Shown here piece after piece: positions 1 through 5,122 of a stretch of DNA of 10,858 nt. The stretch is taken from NCBI GenBank assembly GCA_023488865.1, contig JAMDDG010000286.1, positions 1 to 10,858 of the forward strand. The letters run 5' to 3'. Within the stretch, counting starts at the first letter, position 1. Each line of letters starts with the position of its first letter. Origin of the DNA: Bacteroidota bacterium (GTDB taxonomy: Bacteria; Bacteroidota; Bacteroidia; Bacteroidales; Prolixibacteraceae). The notes beneath the pieces were generated by a model, which was not told the DNA's origin, did no database searches, and saw nothing but the letters and a program-made list of their open reading frames with translations. Made by a program: the position numbers and the translations under genes.

Positions 1-261
1 ATTCCGTTCCATACCTAAACTCTTGTAATACTCCCGGATCATTTTATTTATTTCAACTGGATCTTCAAATCCGTATTCAGCCAAAAGAAACCTAAAAGCT
101 TTTGGAGTTAAAATTGAACAGTATTTACTATACGTTCGATCAATTTTAATTAACTCCGGTTCTATGGTTCTCATCCACTCTTTGAATTTCGTTGGCTTCA
201 TTTTCAAAAGATTCCGCAAAAGGTCTTTTGAGTAACTTTCCCTAAAATCTATATTGTTCAT
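1..261 (-). CDS. Small MGE-associated protein, partial (DUF4248-like?)
   Basis: An open frame of 87 codons starts at ATG 259-261 and runs off the left edge of the window without a stop, so the C-terminus is missing. The visible part is hydrophilic and helical. It begins MNNIDFRESYSK and has a KFKEWM segment near residues 25-30 and an ILTPKAFRFLLAEYGFED segment near residues 50-67. The spacing of an early Y-x-K-x-x-L segment, a central aromatic W and a late TP...F...YGF segment recalls the DUF4248 family of small Bacteroidetes mobile-element proteins, which look like helix-turn-helix DNA binders. That is a resemblance from memory, not a match I could test. It lies 17 bp downstream of the Tat-exported protein on the same strand, so it is probably the next gene of that transcript. 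Confidence 0.55.
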   Translation of the reverse strand, partial: MNNIDFRESYSKDLLRNLLKMKPTKFKEWMRTIEPELIKIDRTYSKYCSILTPKAFRFLLAEYGFEDPVEINKMIREYYKSLGMERN

Positions 262-278
262 TGGATTGTATTACGGAA

Positions 279-908
279 TTAATGCGGAAAAACGAATGTT
301 AGTTCAATAAAACAGCCGGATAGTATTTCAACGGTCATAAGCGTCTGTTTATTGAAAACATGATTGAAACCATTAATACTAAATTCATTGGAATCTTTCC
401 CTTGGTCAATGGGTATAAAATCACCAAGGGGAAGATATTGCCAGCCTTCAGACTTACCCGTTACAGAGGATATTTGAGTAAAACCCATTAAAACGGAAGC
501 TTGTTTTACACAACAAGCACGGACAATCATATCTCCAATGATGATTTGATTAAAAGGATCAAGGTCAACACATTCAAATAATTGAGCAATACCACGAAAC
601 CGGATACGATCATGCTGTCCTTGTCCATAAATTATGTAGTCACTATCTCCACAACCCTTTTCAATATCCTCTTTTGTTAAGGGGATATCTCCGGAATAAA
701 ATATAACCGTTCGACCTTTAGTTCCTAAATTTGTAATTGAAATTGTTTGTGCCGCATTAAGTCCTAAATCCCCTTTTGCAGTGTCAATCCAATGGCCTTT
801 AATTGTTTCTTGTGATGGTAGCTGTGCCGAATAAACTTCCTTAGGCACGATCGTCGTCGCTGTGAATGCTAATAATCCATTTTTTAAAAAATCTCTTCTG
901 TTTCTCAT
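279..908 (-). CDS. Tat-signal exported protein of unknown function
   Basis: A 209-residue protein with a clear twin-arginine signal at its N-terminus: MRNRRDFLKN followed by a short hydrophobic stretch (residues 11-20). RRDFLK fits the Tat consensus S/T-R-R-x-F-L-K. A plausible cleavage site follows VYSA at residue 28. No lipobox is seen, so the mature protein is probably periplasmic and exported folded. The mature part is beta-rich, with several GD and IIIGDMIVR-type strands and five cysteines (C86, C113, C132, C133, C199), which could bind a metal or form disulfides. I recognise no catalytic motif or family. Its ATG lies 2 bp after the stop of the 73-residue ORF, so the two are probably translationally coupled. 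It looks like cargo at the distal end of the leftward transcript. An exported protein is unusual beside replication and integration genes. Confidence 0.75.
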   Translation of the reverse strand: MRNRRDFLKNGLLAFTATTIVPKEVYSAQLPSQETIKGHWIDTAKGDLGLNAAQTISITNLGTKGRTVIFYSGDIPLTKEDIEKGCGDSDYIIYGQGQHDRIRFRGIAQLFECVDLDPFNQIIIGDMIVRACCVKQASVLMGFTQISSVTGKSEGWQYLPLGDFIPIDQGKDSNEFSINGFNHVFNKQTLMTVEILSGCFIELTFVFPH

Positions 909-910
909 AG

Positions 911-1132
911 CTATACTATTGATGGTTCTAAGATTACAACCTCCTCTATCATATCGGCAAGCTGAGAGACCATGCTTAAGTTATTGCATATCTCTGCAGG
1001 GATCCCTTCCTGGCAAGATGATTGAACGGCATAATTGAAAACCAATCTTAAATGTTTGTGCAGGTTTTCGGTGTACTTTAGAAAATCTAAAAGCTCTTTT
1101 TGTTTTGGGGTGATGTCTGTAATGTTTTCCAT
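911..1132 (-). CDS. Small duplicated protein, copy A (73 aa)
   Basis: This small acidic, mostly helical protein begins MENITDITPKQKELLDFLKY. It has no signal peptide or membrane segment, and I do not recognise the family. It is nearly identical to the 68-residue protein at 2881-3087. Over the shared part they differ only by L18/I, E47/D and M61/T, and the tails diverge (ILEPSIV here, TE there) where the repeat ends. Of seven base changes in the shared coding part, four are silent and three are conservative or moderate, which supports real translation although the numbers are small. The stop lies 2 bp before the Tat protein start. An upstream hairpin at 1164-1199 is also duplicated. A small regulatory or element-maintenance role is possible but not shown. 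Confidence 0.65.
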   Translation of the reverse strand: MENITDITPKQKELLDFLKYTENLHKHLRLVFNYAVQSSCQEGIPAEICNNLSMVSQLADMIEEVVILEPSIV

Positions 1133-1211
1133 AACTTTGAATGATTTATTGATTAATAAATGGCCCCGGAAGGTGTTTGCGCACCCGAAGGGGTTTTTTG
1201 TTTGAAATTGT
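934..1211. repeat. 278-bp direct repeat, copy A
   Basis: This segment matches 2889-3166 in the same orientation, with a constant offset of 1955 bp, no gaps and 9 mismatches (about 97% identity). It contains nearly all of the small ORF, its start region and the leader hairpin. Outside the limits the similarity stops abruptly: on the left inside the last codons of the ORF, on the right just after the T-rich run that follows the hairpin. The two copies bracket the integrase and the 128-residue gene. Homologous recombination between them would remove a 1955-bp circle. Confidence 0.95.
1164..1199 (+). terminator. Hairpin with T-run in repeat copy A
   Basis: CCCC (1164-1167) pairs with GGGG (1190-1193), and GGTG (1172-1175) with CACC (1182-1185), around a TTTGCG loop with an unpaired internal bulge; six Ts follow on the plus strand. 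An alternative short stem is ACCC-GAAG-GGGT. On the plus strand this has the shape of an intrinsic terminator, yet no plus-strand gene lies upstream. On the minus strand it lies in the leader about 30 bp before the small ORF and has no T-run after it. It could end an antisense or small RNA, or act as a leader structure. Confidence 0.45.
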
Positions 1212-1256
1212 ATTATGATTTCTTATGGCGCCCTGGCCAATGATCCCTAAAACTTT

Positions 1257-1643
1257 TCAATTCAATAAATAATCTTCATAGAGAGATTTGAATTGAACCG
1301 CCGCATATTCCGCCAACGCCCTCGATTTAAAGCAAAGGCGAGACCCGGCACGCGCAGTCGCACTCGCAGCATCGTTATACGAATACGAATACGAAAACCT
1401 GCAATACACGCCAGTGCTGAAATAAAACCAGTTAAACCATTTTCTTTGACTAAGGTTGCTCCAGTCTGGAACCCACCCCTGGTTTAATTGTCTAATTACA
1501 AAACGCAGTTTTTTGTAAGCCTCTACGGACTTGTCTGTGTCAGTAAGATTAAGATTTAATTTTTCATCTTTACCACAAAGCCTTTCAGCATCTTCGACGG
1601 TTTTGATCATTTCAACAATTTCCTCATCTGTGTACTTTTTCAT
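1257..1643 (-). CDS. Phage/MGE-type hypothetical protein (GSRLCFKSR motif)
   Basis: A 128-residue protein in three parts. The N-terminal helix (1-25) begins MKKYTDEEIVEMIK. A middle part (about 55-76) is rich in tryptophan and aromatics, with WVPDWSN and KWFNWFYF. The C-terminus carries GSRLCFKSRALAEYAAVQF followed by a short acidic helix. From memory, the closing G-S-R-L-C-F-K-S-R...AEYA pattern recurs in small proteins of Bacteroidetes phages and prophages whose function is unknown. Between the two conserved parts, residues 79-99 form a low-complexity stretch alternating Tyr/Ser then Ala/Ser/Thr, with a threefold TATTCG repeat in the DNA. This tract is more GC-rich than its surroundings. 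The gene follows the integrase by 51 bp on the same strand. Open frames on the opposite strand here are shadows of this sequence. Confidence 0.7.
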   Translation of the reverse strand: MKKYTDEEIVEMIKTVEDAERLCGKDEKLNLNLTDTDKSVEAYKKLRFVIRQLNQGWVPDWSNLSQRKWFNWFYFSTGVYCRFSYSYSYNDAASATARAGSRLCFKSRALAEYAAVQFKSLYEDYLLN

Positions 1644-1694
1644 AAAATTTGTTTTTAATTGATTAAAATGAATTCATGGATGTACTATTTTAAT

Positions 1695-2846
1695 TTAATT
1701 CAAAAGATCCAGGACTTTCCGGTTCAAAATATCAACCCTATCCGGATCCCGATTAATATAGCCGGCTGTTACTGTTTTTTCGGAATGGCCAAGCGCCTGG
1801 CCAATGTCTTCGTCGGAGGCATTAAGCTGGTTGGCCGCAATAGTTGCCCAGGTATGGCGTGCATGGTACATGGTTAGTCCCTGCACACCGATGGCGTCAC
1901 CTATTACTTTAAGTTTGGAGTTTAGGACACTGGTCATTGTTTCAGGCTTATCGTAAATGTCGGGGTGGCATAAAAGCTTATTCTTCCCTTTATAAGCCTT
2001 GATCAGCATTAGGGCTTCCGGTTGGACTTTGATTGAATAAGTTCTTTTTGTTTTTGACCTGGAGTATTCAAGCCGTCCATTCTTTTCTATTGCCTTGAGT
2101 TTGTATAAATCGGAATTATTGATTCCTATAAGATAAAAGGACAACATGAAAGTATCCCGTACCATTCTCATGCCGCGATAATCTGTTTGGTAATCACGTA
2201 TCTTTTTTAATTGTTCGATGGTGACAGCCTTCTTTCGAGTTACTTCAGACTTGATTTTGAAACGACGGTAAGGGTATGAGGCCAACGGGATCACGTTGTC
2301 ATCAATAGCAGCGTTAAAAACAGCTCGTATATTTCGGAGGTGAATAGATATTGTATTGGGTTTTAATCCTTCTTGTTGCATGCTGTTTTCGAAGCGGCGA
2401 AGCCACATGACAGTTACCTCTGAAAAGTGCAGCTTGTCGTTCTTTTCAAATGACTTGATTTTGTTAAGAGTTGCCTGGTAGATCTCTCCCGTACGTTTGT
2501 TCATGTTCCATTTCAGAACAATAAAGCCTTCAAAGAACGGGAAAAACACATCTGTAAATTTTGATTCACTTTTTAAAAAGGTTACAATCTGGTTAGCTGT
2601 CCAGTCCTGATAGTTGACACCTGCCATTTTAATATCATATTCCAGGATCTTTTTCTTAATCTCAATATTTATGTAATCAGCGTTGGGATGTTTAGATTTT
2701 ACATTCCCTTTTGAAAAACAGGATGGATTGATATAAAACCTGGTTGGGATATCTTTACGGACCCCTTTGAATGAAAAGTGAATCTTGATATTTGTATCGC
2801 CGTTTTGTAACTCTTTACCTTTCAGTATGATTGCTTTGAATATCAT
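1695..2846 (-). CDS. Tyrosine recombinase/integrase (Bacteroidetes IntDOT-like group)
   Basis: A 383-residue site-specific recombinase for integration and excision. It has an N-terminal arm-binding part (about 1-95), a SAM-like core-binding domain (about 100-190; FFEGFIVLK, then NTISIHLRNIRAVFNAAI) and a catalytic domain (about 205-383). Catalytic residues visible are a beta-hairpin lysine near K265, R330 in YHARHTWAT, H354 in LGHSEKT and the nucleophile Y363 in TAGYINRD. The usual first arginine (T-G-x-R) is Asn243 in LIGINNSDL, and the usual first His of HxxR is a Tyr. Loss of the first arginine is known for the CTnDOT integrase group, so the enzyme need not be inactive. Length is normal. 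The gene starts 34 bp after the duplicated small ORF copy B. It probably moves the element carrying the helicase and primases, with the HTH protein at 6674-6940 as its directionality factor. Confidence 0.9.
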   Translation of the reverse strand: MIFKAIILKGKELQNGDTNIKIHFSFKGVRKDIPTRFYINPSCFSKGNVKSKHPNADYINIEIKKKILEYDIKMAGVNYQDWTANQIVTFLKSESKFTDVFFPFFEGFIVLKWNMNKRTGEIYQATLNKIKSFEKNDKLHFSEVTVMWLRRFENSMQQEGLKPNTISIHLRNIRAVFNAAIDDNVIPLASYPYRRFKIKSEVTRKKAVTIEQLKKIRDYQTDYRGMRMVRDTFMLSFYLIGINNSDLYKLKAIEKNGRLEYSRSKTKRTYSIKVQPEALMLIKAYKGKNKLLCHPDIYDKPETMTSVLNSKLKVIGDAIGVQGLTMYHARHTWATIAANQLNASDEDIGQALGHSEKTVTAGYINRDPDRVDILNRKVLDLLN

Positions 2847-2880
2847 ATTATTGAATTATTAAATGTTGTGTTATTTAGAA

Positions 2881-3087
2881 TTATTCGGTTACAACCTCCT
2901 CTATCGTATCGGCCAGCTGGGAGACCATGCTTAAGTTATTGCATATATCTGCGGGAATCCCTTCCTGGCAAGATGATTGAACGGCATAATTGAAAACCAA
3001 TCTTAAATGTTTGTGCAGGTTTTCGGTGTACTTTATAAAATCTAAAAGCTCTTTTTGTTTTGGGGTGATGTCTGTAATGTTTTCCAT
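2881..3087 (-). CDS. Small duplicated protein, copy B (68 aa)
   Basis: This is the near-identical partner of the 73-residue ORF at 911-1132. The sequence is shared from MENITDITPKQ to IEEVV, with three substitutions (I18, D47, T61), and it ends early with TE. It is acidic and helical, with two cysteines (C40 and C49), no signal and no membrane helix; the family is unknown to me. Here the gene stands directly upstream of the integrase (34-bp gap), while copy A stands directly upstream of the Tat protein. The same leader and ORF thus precede two unrelated genes, which suggests a regulatory or leader-peptide role or a simple duplication. Which copy is ancestral cannot be told from this sequence. 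Confidence 0.65.
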   Translation of the reverse strand: MENITDITPKQKELLDFIKYTENLHKHLRLVFNYAVQSSCQEGIPADICNNLSMVSQLADTIEEVVTE

Positions 3088-3166
3088 AACTTTGAATGAT
3101 TTATTGATTAATAAATGGCCCCGGAAGGTGTTCGCGTACCCGAAGGGGTTTTTTGTTTGAAATTGT
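2889..3166. repeat. 278-bp direct repeat, copy B
   Basis: Partner of 934-1211, gap-free with 9 differences. Seven lie in the coding part and two in the hairpin (T to C and C to T in and beside its loop). It sits between the last primase-like gene and the integrase. Confidence 0.95.
3119..3154 (+). terminator. Hairpin with T-run in repeat copy B
   Basis: Same layout as the hairpin at 1164-1199: outer CCCC/GGGG pairing, then six Ts on the plus strand. Two substitutions change the inner stem and loop (TTCGCGTACC in place of TTTGCGCACC), so the inner GGTG/CACC pairing is weakened while the ACCC-GAAG-GGGT stem stays intact. On the minus strand it lies in the leader of the 68-residue ORF. Confidence 0.4.
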
Positions 3167-3187
3167 GTTGTTCAGGATCATTTGGTG

Positions 3188-3235
3188 TTCGCTTCGCTCA
3201 CTGTTGTTTTGCGCTCGCTCCGCTCACGGTGGTTT
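3188..3235. repeat. Two-copy imperfect tandem repeat at a gene end
   Basis: TTCGCTTCGCTCACTGTTGTTT (3188-3209) and CTCGCTCCGCTCACGGTGGTTT (3214-3235) match at 18 of 22 positions with a 26-bp period. On the minus strand they read GTGAGCGAAGCGAAC and GTGAGCGGAGCGAGC. The stop codon (TGA, 3224-3226) of the 214-residue Toprim protein lies in the second copy. The tract is much richer in GC than its surroundings and looks like a short interspersed repeat that has landed at the gene's 3' end. Confidence 0.6.
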
Positions 3236-3868
3236 GGCCGGATTGGTGACCTGAGGTGATATTTTCTTTTTAAGTAGAAAGTCATTGAACGTTTTGTACT
3301 CCGGGTAAATCTGGCCGGAACAATTGACTGCCCGGGGGTGTTTTCGCTGGATCTTGTTGGTTAATTCCAATCCTGTCTGGTCATTGTCAAGATATAGGTA
3401 AATGAGTTCGTATTCGGGGAGAATTCTATAAAGTTTGTGAAGTGGTGAATGTTCGTTTAGTATTATTGAAGTAAATGGGGTTTCTTTTATTTTGTAAATT
3501 GTCAGAAATGACAAAAAATCATAAATATCCTCAAAAATGTTCAGTCCACTTTTGTTCCCTGGGAATGTGGTCATTCCGTACGGCTTTTTTTGTTCGGTTT
3601 GTCTCCAGTCTTTTCCTCCATAACTCATATCGTAACCACCTGAATCGTTTTTAACCGTAATCCCATAATGTCTTTTTACCTCCATTGGTTGGGTATATGG
3701 ATGTTTCCAGATTGCTTCTTTGACGTAAAGGGCTGCAATTTGTGAAGGTATGCCCCGCATTTCAATATAGTCTATCAATGTTTTATTCTGTAGCGCGTTA
3801 ATCTTTGTAATCTCAAAATAGCGACTGATATTGTGTCGGTGGAAACAATCAAAATCATTCTTTTTCAT
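3224..3868 (-). CDS. Toprim-domain primase-like protein without zinc-finger region
   Basis: A 214-residue protein whose C-terminal half is a Toprim fold: the glutamate motif LNIFEDIYDFLSFL (E113), then the acidic motif YLYLDNDQTG (D161 and D163 both present), ending with an IYPEYKTFNDFL segment. Toprim domains bind Mg2+ and act in primases, topoisomerases and nucleases. It is colinear with residues about 105-298 of the upstream neighbour (shared blocks LQNKTLI, KND-GGY, G-TT-PG, LNIFE, FNDFL), so the two arose by duplication, but it lacks the N-terminal CHC2-like part. It starts 4 bp after the neighbour's stop, so both are probably made from one transcript. It most likely works in replication priming with that neighbour. 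The last dozen residues are encoded next to a GC-rich repeat and may be a recent addition. Confidence 0.8.
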   Translation of the reverse strand: MKKNDFDCFHRHNISRYFEITKINALQNKTLIDYIEMRGIPSQIAALYVKEAIWKHPYTQPMEVKRHYGITVKNDSGGYDMSYGGKDWRQTEQKKPYGMTTFPGNKSGLNIFEDIYDFLSFLTIYKIKETPFTSIILNEHSPLHKLYRILPEYELIYLYLDNDQTGLELTNKIQRKHPRAVNCSGQIYPEYKTFNDFLLKKKISPQVTNPAKPP

Positions 3869-3872
3869 TGTA

Positions 3873-4769
3873 TTACATTTTTTTGTTGTTTAAAAAATCA
3901 TTGAAATCTTCGTATCCTGGATAAATTAAAGTTGATTGGTTGGCCGCATGGGGGTATTCCTCTATAATATGGTTGGTCGCTTCAATCCCGGCGGTACTGT
4001 TGTCTAAAAACAGGTTTATTTTGTCAAAATTTAAGGGTGTAGATAATAAATTTTTCAAATTTGCCAGGCTATTTAAAACAATTGTTGTTCCATTTAAGTG
4101 ATCAGTATTTAACCAGGAAAGGCAAGAGAGAAAATCAAAAAAACCTTCGAAAATATTCAGTGCTTTTGTTCTCCCCGGGACTGTGGTTATTCCCTGAGGG
4201 CTGCTCGATCCTTTCCAGATTTGATTTCTTAAAGCATATCCGCCTAAGTCGTTTTTAAATGCAAGGGCAAAAAAGGACAATATTTTTCCGGTTTGCTTAT
4301 TTGTCTCCGGTTCTCCGGTTTCTTTATTTTTCAGGATCCAATATGCTTCTTTTAAAAATTTGGTTCCTTTTGTTAATGTTATTCCCCTGGAATGAAGATA
4401 AAGTATAAGTGTCTTATTTTGTAGGGGTTGGATTTTCCTGATTTCAATACGCTCAGAAAGTTCTTTTTGCTCTCGAGAAAAAAAAGATGGCTGGGTTTGC
4501 GGTGTTGCCCTGGTCCCTGAAATTATTTCCAGGGCTTTTGATACCGGACAATTGTACATTTTTTGGACCAGGTCTACCAGTGTACCTCCTTCGTGGGTTC
4601 CGTAATCGATCCAGACGTTTTTTCTTTCACTTACGTTAAAACTCGGATTTTCGTCTTTTCTCAGCGGTGAGCAATAAAAAAAGCTTGAGCCGGAATTCTT
4701 TACCGGGTTTATTCCTCTCTCCTGGAGAAAAGAAACAATGCTGATTTGATTCGCTTGGTTACAGTTCAT
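3873..4769 (-). CDS. DNA primase-like protein: CHC2-type N-terminus plus Toprim domain
   Basis: A 298-residue protein. Residues 10-85 match the N-terminal region of Bacteroidetes mobile-element primases: SFLQERGINP, then YCSPLRKDENPSFNV and WIDYGTHEGGTLVDLV. This corresponds to the CHC2 zinc-finger domain, although few Cys/His ligands remain (C33, C74). Residues about 170-298 form the Toprim domain, with E208 in LNIFEGFFDFLS and an acidic motif that reads LDNSTAG: D256 is present, but the second Asp is Ser258. The downstream paralogue has the complete D-N-D. The pair may therefore divide template recognition and catalysis. The gene lies immediately left of the iteron-rich noncoding stretch and on the same strand as the helicase, which fits a role in priming replication from that origin. 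Confidence 0.85.
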   Translation of the reverse strand: MNCNQANQISIVSFLQERGINPVKNSGSSFFYCSPLRKDENPSFNVSERKNVWIDYGTHEGGTLVDLVQKMYNCPVSKALEIISGTRATPQTQPSFFSREQKELSERIEIRKIQPLQNKTLILYLHSRGITLTKGTKFLKEAYWILKNKETGEPETNKQTGKILSFFALAFKNDLGGYALRNQIWKGSSSPQGITTVPGRTKALNIFEGFFDFLSCLSWLNTDHLNGTTIVLNSLANLKNLLSTPLNFDKINLFLDNSTAGIEATNHIIEEYPHAANQSTLIYPGYEDFNDFLNNKKM

Positions 4770-4973
4770 AACGATATTTTTTTTCTCGAAAGCAAAAAAC
4801 CTTTTTTTTCATTTTGCTGAATCACGGTGTGCCCTTATTTTTTTGTTTTTATTATTGGTGTGTAGTATTTGCTTTTTTGTCGCACTTAATGCACTTTATA
4901 TATTAATATATTGAAATACAGTCTATTATGCAGTCATTTTTTTGAAAATTCAAGGATTTTGTTATGTACTCAA

Positions 4974-4991
4974 TGCACTGTTTAAAAATTT
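4974..4991 (+). repeat. 18-bp direct repeat in origin region, copy 1
   Basis: TGCACTGTTTAAAAATTT, identical to 5037-5054. It begins inside an iteron-like TGCAC unit and runs into AT-rich DNA, so iteron and melting-prone sequence are duplicated together with a 63-bp spacing. Confidence 0.8.
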
Positions 4992-5036
4992 TCAAGTGCG
5001 TTAAGTGCATTAAGGCAATTTTGATTTTTTGATTTG

Positions 5037-5054
5037 TGCACTGTTTAAAAATTT
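5037..5054 (+). repeat. 18-bp direct repeat in origin region, copy 2
   Basis: Exact copy of 4974-4991, followed by an ATATTGAAATATTTATATATTAA tract that leads into the right-hand iteron pair. Confidence 0.8.
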
Positions 5055-5122
5055 GATATTGAAATATTTATATATTAAAGTGCATTAAGTGCATAAAAAA
5101 AAATAAATATTGGTACATAATT

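Larger units (their letters stand above)
4881..5094. other. Putative replication origin: iterons flanking AT-rich DNA
   Basis: The gap 4770-5122 (353 bp) has no gene but is highly structured. A 9-bp unit, AAGTGCATT, recurs. In reverse orientation it lies at 4888-4896 and, with one change, 4972-4980. In direct orientation it lies at 4994-5002 (AAGTGCGTT), 5003-5011, a weak third unit at 5012-5020, 5078-5086 and 5087-5095. The outer ends form a 17-bp exact inverted repeat (4882-4898 and 5076-5092). Between them is very AT-rich DNA with TTTATATATTAA and ATATTGAAATA elements on both sides and a TTGAA-AA-TTCAA dyad at 4942-4953. The position between a helicase gene and primase genes makes an origin bound by a replication initiator the best reading; a multi-operator control region is the alternative. 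The rest, 4770-4880, is T-rich with nothing I can name. Confidence 0.6.

Noticed and set aside
1293..1487. Plus-strand open frame rich in Arg/Ala
   Set aside because: It is the reverse-strand shadow of the GC-rich part of the 128-residue gene; the repeats R-I-R-I-R come from the TACGAA repeat, and no family resemblance is seen.
934..3166. Direct repeats as attL and attR of the integrase
   Set aside because: At 278 bp with 9 mismatches and a coding ORF inside, they are much longer than usual core sites, and they would enclose only 2 kb without helicase, xis or primases. Duplication fits better.
4881..5094. CRISPR-like array reading of the repeats
   Set aside because: The units are 9 bp, partly contiguous and in both orientations, with no constant-length spacers and no cas genes.
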